Assembly: GCF_021729135.1 (NCBI RefSeq)
Contig: NZ_JAJTWW010000007.1
Span: 1-64,000, forward strand
Direction: 5' to 3'
DNA: 64,000 bases
Source: Brevibacterium daeguense
GTDB lineage: Bacteria; Actinomycetota; Actinomycetes; Actinomycetales; Brevibacteriaceae
The translations under genes and the position numbers were made by a program. Each line of letters starts with the position of its first letter. Position 1 is the first letter of the stretch. Below the pieces are notes generated by a model that was not told where the DNA came from, ran no database searches, and saw only the letters and a program-made list of their open reading frames with translations. This document shows, piece by piece, positions 45,383 to 55,441 of the stretch.

Positions 45383-46633
45383 TCACCCCAGTGGCCGGAC
45401 TCGTGTCAGCGCACCACGGGCGGCATCGACGCAGGTGTAGCGCTCGGTGGTCACGAAGACGTCGTACTGGATCCGTCCGTCCGGTCCGGGGTCCGAGCGG
45501 CGGTCGGCTGCGACCATTCCGGACCAGTCCGGGCCGATCACCATGACGCTGTACTGGCTGCGCAGGGGATCCGATGCGTCGACGGCGCCGGTGCGCACTC
45601 CGGGAATCGGCGGCTCCTCGAAGCCGCCTGACAGGAGCGCGGTGAAGCCGGCAGTGTCCCGCAGTGCCGCGAAACTTTCCAGCGCGCCGTCGCTGAGCGT
45701 CTGCTCCTCGCCGAACACGCCGATCGCGACAGTCGATTCGCCGCTGGTCAGCGCCCGCCGCAGCAGCGATCCCAGCTCCGCCCGCAAGAGCTCGTCGTCC
45801 ATGATGAGGGGATCGCGCTTCAGTCCTCGCGCGATCGAGAACGGGGTGCCCTGCACGGCCAGATTTCGCGTGAAGTGATCGCGCAGGGGATCCTCCCATG
45901 GATTCGCGACCGGCTCGGGCTCCCGCGAGGACTGGCCGTAGAGCGGACCGGTGATGAAGCGCGCCCCGAGAGCGCGGACGAGCTCCAGGTCGTCCTCGGA
46001 GCTCACACCTTCGACCATGATCACGGCACCTGTCCGCTCGGTGTGGGCATGCAGCAGTCGGATCAGCTCCGCCAGGTGCTGCTTGTCGGTGATCTTGAGC
46101 ACGTCCTCGTGCAGGCCCACCACGGACGGGTTGACGAGTGGCAGGAAGGCCGTGCTGCGCAGGTCGAGCCCGATCGACTTCATGCCGATCCCCCAGCCGA
46201 GGGACCGCGCCTGCCTCATGGACCGGAGCACCGCGGCAGGCGAGGCAACGATGCGCTCCGGGTCGAGCTGGAGGATCACGGATCGGTCGGGCTCATCCGT
46301 GCGGTCCTCCAAGGTGACGAGCGACTCCGGCTCCGCGGTCAGGAACAGGCGGGTGTGAGTGGGCAGGCCCGCGGCCTGCGCCGCACGCAGTCCGATCGCG
46401 CGCAGCGAGGAGTCGAAATCGCCCACCAGCTCCGAGGCGCGAATGGTGCGCCGCAGGGCCGCCGCCTCCTCGTGTCCGGCTCTGCCGTCCTCCCGATTGA
46501 CGTGCTGGAGCATGTATCCCGCCGGATGCCCGGTCACGAAGTCCAGGACGGGTGAGAAGTAGGTGTCGATGAGTCCGGACCGAACCAGCCTCTCAAGCTC
46601 TTGAGTCGGATCGGTAAGGCTGTTGGCCGTCAC
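45383..46633 (-). CDS. Degenerate EAL-domain protein with C-terminal DICT sensor domain
   Basis: A 416-residue protein. Residues about 15-230 follow the EAL phosphodiesterase fold, for example TYFSPVLDFVTG at the start and EGVSSEDDLELVRALGARFI near 206. However, the EAL triplet is absent, the DDFGTG metal loop reads KSIGLDLRSTA, and the catalytic lysine region reads VGLHEDVL. It should therefore not hydrolyze cyclic di-GMP. Residues 240-410 match the DICT sensory domain found with diguanylate-signalling proteins. A receptor or scaffold role is inferred. The start is GTG 46633 after GAGAGGA. Confidence 0.78.
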   Translation of the reverse strand: MTANSLTDPTQELERLVRSGLIDTYFSPVLDFVTGHPAGYMLQHVNREDGRAGHEEAAALRRTIRASELVGDFDSSLRAIGLRAAQAAGLPTHTRLFLTAEPESLVTLEDRTDEPDRSVILQLDPERIVASPAAVLRSMRQARSLGWGIGMKSIGLDLRSTAFLPLVNPSVVGLHEDVLKITDKQHLAELIRLLHAHTERTGAVIMVEGVSSEDDLELVRALGARFITGPLYGQSSREPEPVANPWEDPLRDHFTRNLAVQGTPFSIARGLKRDPLIMDDELLRAELGSLLRRALTSGESTVAIGVFGEEQTLSDGALESFAALRDTAGFTALLSGGFEEPPIPGVRTGAVDASDPLRSQYSVMVIGPDWSGMVAADRRSDPGPDGRIQYDVFVTTERYTCVDAARGALTRVRPLG

Positions 46634-46883
46634 GGTGACATCCTCTCGTCGCTTGGCAGGGTCGAAGTGAACGGGCCCAACCAGCTTCTCACAGTCCCAG
46701 TTCGAGTCCGACGACTTTCGTCATTTTTTGCAGGACTGCAACACCGCGCGGAGCCTTCTCCCAGGCCCCGGCTGGTCACGTGTCCGATTCGTTACACTCT
46801 CATCCGGTGGTCGCCCTGCGATGCTCGGACCGCGATCACCCGCGGCATCCACGCCCGGTCACCGGTTGCAACGCGGCACGCCC

Positions 46884-49800
46884 TCAGCTGTCGAGCGTGA
46901 AATGGAGGGTTGCGCCTCCGTCGAGGAAGCGCTGCTCGTCGAAGACCTGGACCTTGATCCGCGAGGTCTCGTGGGACCGCGACATCAGGATGATCTCGTC
47001 GTGGTACACGCGGACATCGATGATCTGCCCCTGGAACAGCACGCGAAAGCTCACGGATCCGAGCTGCTTGGGCAGGTGCGGGCGGAACTCGATCCGGTCG
47101 AACCGAATCAGCACGCCGGCGAAGGCGCGCACGACCACGTCCAGCGTCCCGGCCATCGCGCCCAGGTGGACCCCCTCCCGGGTCGTGCCCCACTGCGTGT
47201 CGTTGATGTCCACGACCGCGGCCTCCTGCCACGCCTGCCAGGACTCCCGCCCGCGGCCGATCGTGGCGAGCACACCCGCGTTGACGACGTTGGACAGGCT
47301 GGAGCCGTTGGTCGAGCGGGCGACGTAGTAGTCGATCGTGCGCTCCACCTGATCGTGGGTGAACTCGTAGCCCATCCGGCGGAGCTCCTTGATCACTCCC
47401 TCCGGGCCGAGGATGAAGAACAGCATGTTCACGTCGGCCTGCTTGGACAGCTTGTAGCAGTTCGTGGAGTCGTCTTCGGACTCCATGATCAGATCCATGC
47501 GGCCGATGTTGCCGTACTTCCTCCGGTACGCCTCCCAGTCGAGCTCCTTGAGGTCGTCGTAGCCGGCGAACTGGCTGATGATCCCGTCGGAGTTGAAGGG
47601 AACCGCGAGCCGTGCGGCCAGGCGCCCCCAGTGGGTGATCTCCGCCGGCTGGATATCGAGCCGGAAGATCAGGTCCTCCGCCTCGTGCGAGGACAAGACA
47701 CGGAAGATCTCCACCGCATGGCGGCACATCCAGGCGGTCATGACGTTCGTGTAGGCGTTGTCGCTGACTCCGGATCCGGGCGTGCCGGGATAGCCGTCAT
47801 GGAACTCGTCCGGCCCCATCACATGGTGGATGTGGAACCGGTCCTCGGTGGCGTCGTAGGTCGCCATCGAGGCGAACAGCCGGACGATCTCGATGAAGAG
47901 CTCGCCGCCCTGCCCTGCCAGCCATCCCGTGTCGGCGGTGGCACGGTAGTGCTGCCAGGTGTTGTACGCGATCGCAAGGCCCACGTGGTACTGCAGGCGC
48001 GAATTGTCCGGCATCCACCGCTGGGATCGCGGGTTGTAGAGCTCGATCGGCGTCTCCTCGCGGCCGTCCGAACCCGACTGCCAGGGGAACAGCGCGCCCT
48101 TCAGTCCTGCTCGGCGGGCGTTGTGACGCGCGGCGTCCAGGCGCCGCCACCTGTACAGCAGCAGCGCCTTGGAGATCTCCGGCAGGCGCAGGTTCAGCAG
48201 CGGCAGGATGAACAGCTCGTCCCAGAAGATGTGACCCCGGTACGCCTCGCCGTGCAGCCCCCGTGCCGGCGTCCCGACGTCGAGCAGCGCCGTATGCGGC
48301 GACAGCGACTGGAGCAGGTGGAATGTGTGCAGATGGACGATGAGCTGGGTGTGGGCGTCGGAGTCGACCTCGATGTCGAACCGATCCCACAGCCGCTTGA
48401 TCGCCGCGGTGTGCCCACGCAGCAGATTGTAGAAGCCCACGTCCGGCAGCCAGTCGAGCTGGTGGACCGCTCCCCCGCGCACCGAGGTGATCGCCGAGTC
48501 GCGGGAGTTCACGAAGGCTGTCGTGGTGTCGACGCTCACCGCGTAGCCGCTCTCCACCGGCACGGCGAACTCGCGGTAGATCGCCTGCGTCTCCTCCACC
48601 GTGGTCACGGAGTAGGCGTGGGACACCTCGGGAACCTGGGTGGTCACCGCATGCGTGGGCTCCTGGGTCAGCGTGGTGCTCTGGGCCATCGCCACCCGCA
48701 GGTGGCTCTGGGTGGTCTCCACCTCGCAGATCAGCGTGCCGTCGGCGGCGACCGTGTTGTACCGGTTGACGATGTGGCGTTTGGCCAGCTGATCGTAGTC
48801 CGGGACGTTGTCGTTGAGGACCGAGGTGTCGACCCCGGTGCGCACGAAGATCGTGCCCGAATAGTTCACCGGGGTGATCTCGGTGAGCATCGCGGCCACA
48901 TGGTGCTTGTCCATCGACACCAGCCGCTGCTGCTTGATGCGCAGCCGCCGGTTCTCGGAGTCGACGAGCACAGCCGTCCGGGTCAGGACGGCGCTGGCGA
49001 AGGACAGCGTCCGATTCTCCTCGACGATCCGCAGCCCGCCCTCGGACCACCACTCACCGTCCGCCAGCCGGATGTCGCAGATCGCCCAGCGCGGGAGGTT
49101 CACCATCGACTCGTGCTCGAGGTCGCGCTCGTTGACGCGGCTGACCAGCCGATTGAAGATGCCCGCCATGTAGGTGCCCGGGTAGTGGATGCCGTCGGCA
49201 GTCGTCTCGGGTGCCGCCCCGCGCACGGAGATGTAGCCGTTGGCCAGGGTCGTCAGCGCTTCGCGGCGGCCTTCGTGCTCGGGCTCGATCCCCTCGAACG
49301 ACAGCTCCCAGGGGTCGTCGCGAATATCGCCCAGGTCCAGCTCGGTGGCGTCGTTGACGACGACATCCGCACCGGCCGCCTCGAGCTCTGCCCGATTGCC
49401 GTCGCGGGCGACGCCGACCACCAGGCCGAACCCGCCGGCCTTGGCCGCCTGCACCCCGGAGACCGCGTCCTCGAGGACGGCAGCGTCCTCCGCATCGACG
49501 CCGAGGCGGTGCGACGCCTCGAGGAACGTCGCCGGGTCCGGCTTGCCGGGCAGGCCCAGGTCGCGGGCGACCTGCCCGTCGACGATGACGTCGAACAGCT
49601 CGGTGATGTGCGCGTTCTCCAGCAGCAGCGGTGCGTTGCGGCTGGCGGTGACGAGCGCAATCGGGATGCCGCCGCCGCGCAGACGGCGGATCAGCCGGAG
49701 GGTGCCCTCGAAGACGCGCACGCCTTCCGTGCGCAGGATGCTGTTGAAGTAGTCGTTCTTCCGCTTGGCCAGGGCCGCCACTGTCAGGGCGGCAGGATCG

Positions 49801-50117
49801 TCGCTCTCGTCGCCCTCCGGCAGCGTCACGCCCCGGGCATTCAGGAACACCCGGACGCCGTCCTCGCGCTGGCGTCCGTCGACGTGCTTGCGGTAGTCGG
49901 CTATCACGTCGAAGGGTGAGCGGTCGATGTCGCCCTCCAGTCGCTCATCCGCCAGGACGTCATCGAAGAGCTGCTGCCATGAGACCGCATGAAGGGATGC
50001 GGTGTCAGTGACCACTCCGTCCATGTCGAAGACGACCGCCGACCACGGGGGACTCGCTGCCAGGGGCGACTCCGCGTCTGCGGCGGCGACGGTCTCGGTG
50101 GTGCTCATGGTGTGCAT
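46884..50117 (-). CDS. Fusion of HAD sugar-phosphate mutase and GH65 glycoside phosphorylase
   Basis: A 1077-residue two-enzyme fusion. Residues 25-255 are a beta-phosphoglucomutase-type HAD domain (FDMDGVVTDTASLH nucleophile, VTASRNAP, GKPDPATF, LEDAVSGVQAAKAGG). Residues about 270-1070 are a GH65 (alpha/alpha)6 phosphorylase with the general acid in MGPDEFHDG. GH65 enzymes phosphorolyze trehalose, maltose or kojibiose to beta-glucose 1-phosphate, which the HAD half would convert to glucose 6-phosphate; the fusion would channel this step. The disaccharide cannot be determined by eye. ATG 50117 or 50108. TATGGT (50190-50185) is a possible -10. Confidence 0.92.
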   Translation of the reverse strand: MHTMSTTETVAAADAESPLAASPPWSAVVFDMDGVVTDTASLHAVSWQQLFDDVLADERLEGDIDRSPFDVIADYRKHVDGRQREDGVRVFLNARGVTLPEGDESDDPAALTVAALAKRKNDYFNSILRTEGVRVFEGTLRLIRRLRGGGIPIALVTASRNAPLLLENAHITELFDVIVDGQVARDLGLPGKPDPATFLEASHRLGVDAEDAAVLEDAVSGVQAAKAGGFGLVVGVARDGNRAELEAAGADVVVNDATELDLGDIRDDPWELSFEGIEPEHEGRREALTTLANGYISVRGAAPETTADGIHYPGTYMAGIFNRLVSRVNERDLEHESMVNLPRWAICDIRLADGEWWSEGGLRIVEENRTLSFASAVLTRTAVLVDSENRRLRIKQQRLVSMDKHHVAAMLTEITPVNYSGTIFVRTGVDTSVLNDNVPDYDQLAKRHIVNRYNTVAADGTLICEVETTQSHLRVAMAQSTTLTQEPTHAVTTQVPEVSHAYSVTTVEETQAIYREFAVPVESGYAVSVDTTTAFVNSRDSAITSVRGGAVHQLDWLPDVGFYNLLRGHTAAIKRLWDRFDIEVDSDAHTQLIVHLHTFHLLQSLSPHTALLDVGTPARGLHGEAYRGHIFWDELFILPLLNLRLPEISKALLLYRWRRLDAARHNARRAGLKGALFPWQSGSDGREETPIELYNPRSQRWMPDNSRLQYHVGLAIAYNTWQHYRATADTGWLAGQGGELFIEIVRLFASMATYDATEDRFHIHHVMGPDEFHDGYPGTPGSGVSDNAYTNVMTAWMCRHAVEIFRVLSSHEAEDLIFRLDIQPAEITHWGRLAARLAVPFNSDGIISQFAGYDDLKELDWEAYRRKYGNIGRMDLIMESEDDSTNCYKLSKQADVNMLFFILGPEGVIKELRRMGYEFTHDQVERTIDYYVARSTNGSSLSNVVNAGVLATIGRGRESWQAWQEAAVVDINDTQWGTTREGVHLGAMAGTLDVVVRAFAGVLIRFDRIEFRPHLPKQLGSVSFRVLFQGQIIDVRVYHDEIILMSRSHETSRIKVQVFDEQRFLDGGATLHFTLDS

Positions 50118-50445
50118 ACGCTCAGGTTCCGTTCGTCGGCGTCCGCGCTCTCGGACATGGGTGGCGATTCGTCGTCCTCACACCACCATATCGAGGTTTC
50201 ACGCAGATGAATGGCGGGATCGGCGGCGGCTCTGCACCATCTCCACGACACCGGCCACCCCGGACAGCAGCAGGATGGTGCAGCTCGCTGCGACCGCGGC
50301 GAGGGCGGCCGCGATCGGCCCGGAGGCGGCGGCGGCGATCGCGAAGAGCACCGCTGTGATGATCGAGATTCCGACCGCCCTCCCCGCCGGAACCGCGGGG
50401 CAAGCACAGCCGCGGTGCTCACCCGTTCAGTCGTCACACCGCGTC
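50118..50445. other. Intergenic region between GH65 fusion and gluQRS
   Basis: A gap of about 330 bp with no supported gene. On the minus strand a hydrophobic frame ending with TGA at 50201-50199 encodes an Ala/Ile/Leu-rich stretch and a basic tail (QSRRRSRHSSA), but its only start codons lie inside the hydrophobic part. The region also holds the likely GH65 promoter. Confidence 0.5.
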
Positions 50446-50459
50446 TACAGTGGAGCCCA
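50446..50459 (+). promoter_or_regulatory. -10 box and leaderless start of gluQRS
   Basis: TACAGT (50446-50451), then 7 nt and ATG 50459. Confidence 0.55.
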
Positions 50460-51379
50460 TGAGTCAGGACACCCGTGGAGCCGGCCGGTTCGCGCCCAGT
50501 CCCAGTGGTGATCTGCACGTCGGCAACATCCGCACCGGGGTCCTCGCCTTCCTGTGCGCGCGGCAGTCCGGGCGGCTCTTCCGCTGGCGGATCGAGGACC
50601 TCGACCGAGTCCAGGAGGGGGCCGCGGATCGTCAGCTCGCCGATCTGGAGGGCTGTGGAGTCGTGATCGATCCCCCTGTGCTCGTGCAGTCCACACGGAC
50701 CGAGGTCTACTCCCGTTATCTCGCCGACCTCGCCCGCGCCGGTCTGACGTACGAGTGCTACTGCTCGCGGAGGGAGATCCAGGCCGCCCCCTCGGCTCCG
50801 CACCACCCGCCGGGCGCCTATCCGGGAACGTGCCGCGATCTGCCGGAGTCGGTGCGGGCCGCCGCGCGGGAACGGCTCGCCACCCAGGGGCGCAGCCCGG
50901 CCATCCGGTTGCGCTCGGCGCTGTCGGCGGTCACGGTCACCGACGATGTGCTCGGCGAGATCAGCGGGATCGTCGACGACTTCGTCCTCCGCCGAGGCGA
51001 CGGCGTGTTCGCGTACAACCTCGCCGTGGTCGTCGACGATGGCGAGTCGGGGATCGACCAGGTCGTCCGGGCCGATGATCTTGCCAGTTCGGCGCCTCGG
51101 CAGGCCTACCTCGCCCGGCTGCTGGGATTCGAGCCTCCCCGCTACGTCCACGTCCCCCTGGTCCTCTCCCCCTCCGGCTCCCGACTGGCCAAGCGGGACG
51201 GCGCGGTGACCCTGTCCGACCTGGCCCCGTTCGGCTTCGATCTCTGGGACTGGCTCGGTCGCTCCTGCGGGTTCGGGCCCTGGACCGGCATGGAGCAGGC
51301 GCTCGCGGAGTTCTCGCTGCCGCGGCTGCACCGCGGTCCGGTCGTCTTCACTCCTCCGGACGGGGTGGATTCCGCCTAG
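50459..51379 (+). CDS. gluQRS: Glutamyl-Q tRNA(Asp) synthetase
   Basis: Attaches glutamate to the queuosine base of tRNA-Asp. The 306-residue product resembles only the catalytic half of glutamyl-tRNA synthetase. It has the HIGH-equivalent FAPSPSGDLHVGNIRTG (residues 11-27), a zinc-type cysteine set around YECYCS, and the KMSKS-equivalent LAKRDGAV near 240; the anticodon-binding domain is absent. ATG 50459 is favoured by the -10 box. An in-frame GTG at 50450 lies within that -10. It converges on the glycosyltransferase gene. Confidence 0.92.
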   Translation: MSQDTRGAGRFAPSPSGDLHVGNIRTGVLAFLCARQSGRLFRWRIEDLDRVQEGAADRQLADLEGCGVVIDPPVLVQSTRTEVYSRYLADLARAGLTYECYCSRREIQAAPSAPHHPPGAYPGTCRDLPESVRAAARERLATQGRSPAIRLRSALSAVTVTDDVLGEISGIVDDFVLRRGDGVFAYNLAVVVDDGESGIDQVVRADDLASSAPRQAYLARLLGFEPPRYVHVPLVLSPSGSRLAKRDGAVTLSDLAPFGFDLWDWLGRSCGFGPWTGMEQALAEFSLPRLHRGPVVFTPPDGVDSA

Positions 51380-51419
51380 CGCAGACGGTTGTGCTCAGCG
51401 GTGCTGACGCTCGTGACGG

Positions 51420-52616
51420 TCAGGCCGCACGCGCGTGGCAGATCACTTCGGCGTAGATGTCCTCGAAGGTGTCGAGGGTCCGGTCCACGTCATGTGAGGC
51501 TGCGATCTCCTGAGACGCACGACCGAGCTCCGCCCGCCGCGCCTCGGGCATGGTGCACAGGACGTCGAACGCGTTCGCGAGAGCCGTGACGTTCCGCGGC
51601 TCGAAGAGGAACCCGTTGCCACCGTGCCGGCACAGGTGCGGCAGTGCCACCGCATCGGCGAGGACCACCGGAAGGCCCGAAGCCAGCGCCTCCAGGGTGG
51701 CGATGCTCTGCAGCTCCGCGGTTCCGGGCAGGCAGAAGAATGTCGCGCGCTGGTAGGCCCGGACGAGTTCGGCGTCGCTGACCTTGCCCAGCAGGGCGAC
51801 GCGCTCGGCGACGCCCAGCTCCACCGCCAGCTCGCGCAGCGACTCCTCCTGATCGCCGGCACCGACGATCTCCGCGTGGAGATTCAGGCTGGGGTCGCTG
51901 GCCGCCAGCGCTCGCACGATGTCGTCGACATGCTTCTCCTTGGACAGCCTGCCCACGAACAGCACCGTCGGCCGGTCCGGGTTGCGGCTTTCGGCTGCCT
52001 GCTCCGAGGCGTCCGCTGTGCGGAAGCGCGACAGGTCGATGCCGCACGAAACCGCACGGATCGGCTCCGCGAATCCGTTCTCCGCCAGCAGATCCGAGGC
52101 CAGCTGGGTCGGGACCGTGATGCGATCGGCCAGCTGGAACGTGCGGCGCAGATCCCACCACGCAGCGGCGGTGCCCAGCCGGATCAGCCGATCGGGCAGG
52201 AACGGCACGTAGGGCCGGACGTTGTCGGGCATGAAATGGTTGGTCGCCACCACCGGGATCCCCCGCTTGCGGGACTCGGAGAAGGCATAGCGTCCGATCA
52301 CGAAGTGTGCCTGAGTGTGGACGACATCGGGCACGATCTCATCGAGCAGGCGGCCCATCACGGGCTTCGTCTCCCACGGCGTGGAGATCGTCCAGGTCGG
52401 ATGCGGGTACCAGCGGTGCGACCTGATGCGGTGGACGGTGACATCCTCTTCGGTGGCGGTGCTCGGCACTCCGGTGGGCGAAGGGCTGATGACGTGGACA
52501 TCGTGACCGCGCGCCGCCAGGCCCACCGCCAGCCGTTCCGTGAATTTCGCGGCCCCGTTGACTTCGGGCGCGTAGGTCTCAGCGGGGATGCAGATGGTCA
52601 TGGGCTGGTGGGCCAT
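51420..52616 (-). CDS. GT4-family glycosyltransferase
   Basis: A 398-residue GT-B fold retaining glycosyltransferase. The N-terminal acceptor domain begins ICIPAETYAPEVNGAAKF. The C-terminal nucleotide-sugar domain has FVGRLSKEKHVDDIVRAL (about 220-237) and PGTAELQSIATLEALASGLPVV with the E-x7-E motif (about 302-323). The architecture resembles actinobacterial mannosyl- or glucosyltransferases acting on cell-envelope glycolipids, but donor and acceptor are unknown. ATG 52616 after GGAAGGA is preferred to ATG 52601. It lies 65 nt after the DMT-like permease gene, probably the same operon. Confidence 0.88.
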   Translation of the reverse strand: MAHQPMTICIPAETYAPEVNGAAKFTERLAVGLAARGHDVHVISPSPTGVPSTATEEDVTVHRIRSHRWYPHPTWTISTPWETKPVMGRLLDEIVPDVVHTQAHFVIGRYAFSESRKRGIPVVATNHFMPDNVRPYVPFLPDRLIRLGTAAAWWDLRRTFQLADRITVPTQLASDLLAENGFAEPIRAVSCGIDLSRFRTADASEQAAESRNPDRPTVLFVGRLSKEKHVDDIVRALAASDPSLNLHAEIVGAGDQEESLRELAVELGVAERVALLGKVSDAELVRAYQRATFFCLPGTAELQSIATLEALASGLPVVLADAVALPHLCRHGGNGFLFEPRNVTALANAFDVLCTMPEARRAELGRASQEIAASHDVDRTLDTFEDIYAEVICHARAA

Positions 52617-52681
52617 GTCCGAGGGGTGTCCTTCCGGCCGCGGGCAGGGAGCGTGCTGGTCGGGGCGCCTGTGCAAGCGAG

Positions 52682-53596
52682 TCACTCGCCGGCGTCCGGG
52701 GTGCGGATGAGCAGCGCTCGAGCGGATCGGCGCTCGCGCTCGCGCTCGATGACATCCGGGTGATATCGGGACAATACAACGACACCCGAACAGGCGACCA
52801 ATCCGATCAGCACGAGGATGCTGATCAGCCAGATCGGCGCCCCGGCCGCCTCCCCGAGGACCACTGACCCCAGGAACACGGCGAAGATCGGGTCGACCAC
52901 GGTGAGCCCGGCGATCACCATCTCGGGCGGACCAGCGGCATAGGCGGCCTGCATGAACCAGGAGCCGACGATCCCCGCAGCTGCCAGCGAGACGACGTTG
53001 AGCCACGTGATCGCGCCGAGCCCGGCATGGAGCAGCTGATGACTCACGAGGTGGGTCGAGGTCGCTACGCAGGCGAACAGCAGACCGGCGCCCAGGATCA
53101 GGAGCAGCTGCGGCGGGCGACGCCATGCGAGTCCCAGCACCAGGAAGGCTGCGGTGAGCGCGAAGCCGATCCAGGCGAGAGGGTGAGCATCAGCGCCGAG
53201 GTGCAGGCTGGTGCGAGCGACGGTCGCTGAGAGAGCGACGAAAGCGCCTACGCTGAGCCCGCACACGATGACTGCCGCGACGATCAGCCGGCTGAGCTTC
53301 AGCCCGCGGTACTTCACCGCGAGCAGGACCGAGATCACCAGTGAAATCGCTCCGATGGGCTGCACGACCATCACCGGCGCCAGCGCCAGAGCGATCACGT
53401 TGGCGACGGTGCCGGCGCAGAGGAAGCCCAGACCGAGGATCCAGCTTCGGTTCCGGAACAGGGCGAGGAAATGCACGAAGGAGAACCCGGACCGATGTCG
53501 CTCATCGGCCACGACACCCGAGTGCTGGAACATCGCGCCGAATGCCAGTGCCACCGCGGATGCGGCGGCAAGAAGGATGGCAATCGCTGTGGTCAC
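52682..53596 (-). CDS. DMT-superfamily (EamA-like) permease
   Basis: A 304-residue integral membrane protein with about nine to ten hydrophobic helices and the two-repeat DMT layout. A conserved VVQPIGAISLVISVL follows helix 3, and VDPIFAVFLGSVVLGEAAG in the second repeat is the typical EamA-like segment. Substrates of such proteins include lipids, sugars and metabolites. Pairing with a glycosyltransferase suggests a glycolipid or sugar-lipid substrate (inference). GTG 53596 follows TAGACT by 6 nt. A basic tail faces the cytosol. Confidence 0.86.
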   Translation of the reverse strand: MTTAIAILLAAASAVALAFGAMFQHSGVVADERHRSGFSFVHFLALFRNRSWILGLGFLCAGTVANVIALALAPVMVVQPIGAISLVISVLLAVKYRGLKLSRLIVAAVIVCGLSVGAFVALSATVARTSLHLGADAHPLAWIGFALTAAFLVLGLAWRRPPQLLLILGAGLLFACVATSTHLVSHQLLHAGLGAITWLNVVSLAAAGIVGSWFMQAAYAAGPPEMVIAGLTVVDPIFAVFLGSVVLGEAAGAPIWLISILVLIGLVACSGVVVLSRYHPDVIERERERRSARALLIRTPDAGE

Positions 53597-53602
53597 GCGG
53601 CA

Positions 53603-53608
53603 AGTCTA
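53603..53608 (-). promoter_or_regulatory. -10 box of the permease-glycosyltransferase operon (leaderless)
   Basis: TAGACT on the minus strand, 6 nt before GTG 53596. Confidence 0.5.
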
Positions 53609-53728
53609 GCCGCGGCCCCTGCCTCGGAAGCCGGTCTCGCAGGTTCGCTACGGCTGACCGGAGAATGTCGGAGGAAAACCGCAGCCGTTGACGTGAGGGA
53701 AACCTCAGCTTCCCGTTGCGTCCGCGAT

Positions 53729-53757
53729 TTGAAGCCCGCTCCATCACTTGCTAGAGT
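53729..53757 (+). promoter_or_regulatory. tRNA-Asn promoter
   Basis: TTGAAG (53729-53734), a 17-nt spacer and TAGAGT (53752-53757), about 30 nt before the mature tRNA. Confidence 0.75.
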
Positions 53758-53786
53758 GAATTCTCGCGTGCTTCACCAAGCACCGG

Positions 53787-53859
53787 TCCTCCGTAGCTCA
53801 GTTGGCAGAGCATTCGACTGTTAATCGAAGGGTCGCTGGTTCGAGCCCAGCCGGAGGAG
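53787..53859 (+). tRNA. tRNA-Asn(GTT)
   Basis: The acceptor TCCTCCG pairs with CGGAGGA, discriminator G; CCA is not encoded. The anticodon loop CTGTTAA gives GTT, and the T arm is GGTTCGAGCC. Confidence 0.97.
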
Positions 53860-53866
53860 CAGCGCA

Positions 53867-53901
53867 GCAGAAGCCCCGTCCATCACGGACGGGGCTTCTG
53901 C
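53867..53901 (+). terminator. tRNA-Asn terminator
   Basis: A 15-bp perfect stem (GCAGAAGCCCCGTCC arm) with a 5-nt loop, starting 8 nt after the tRNA. Confidence 0.85.
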
Positions 53902-53949
53902 GCTTCCCCGAAGATGTCCTTGCCGAGGAAACGTCTGCACCGCCTTCTC

Positions 53950-55298
<1,349 letters not shown>

Positions 55299-55441
55299 CG
55301 GAATCGGCCGTCGGCTGCTCGTCGGATGTGGCTCCGGCGGAGGAGTCTCCTCTGTCCACAACCGGCGAAAGACAGAGGACTGTCGGGATCACCTGGACTA
55401 GTGTGTGAGATACCCCATGTTCCACTCCCCTAGGACATCCC

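Noticed and set aside
46792..46797. TACACT hexamer on the plus strand as a promoter
   Set aside because: No plus-strand gene follows; the downstream region is the 3' end of the minus-strand GH65 gene.
46728..49919. A 1063-codon open frame antisense to the HAD-GH65 gene
   Set aside because: It is a shadow of the GH65 gene with no domain or signal and a poor start; the GH65 frame has catalytic motifs throughout.
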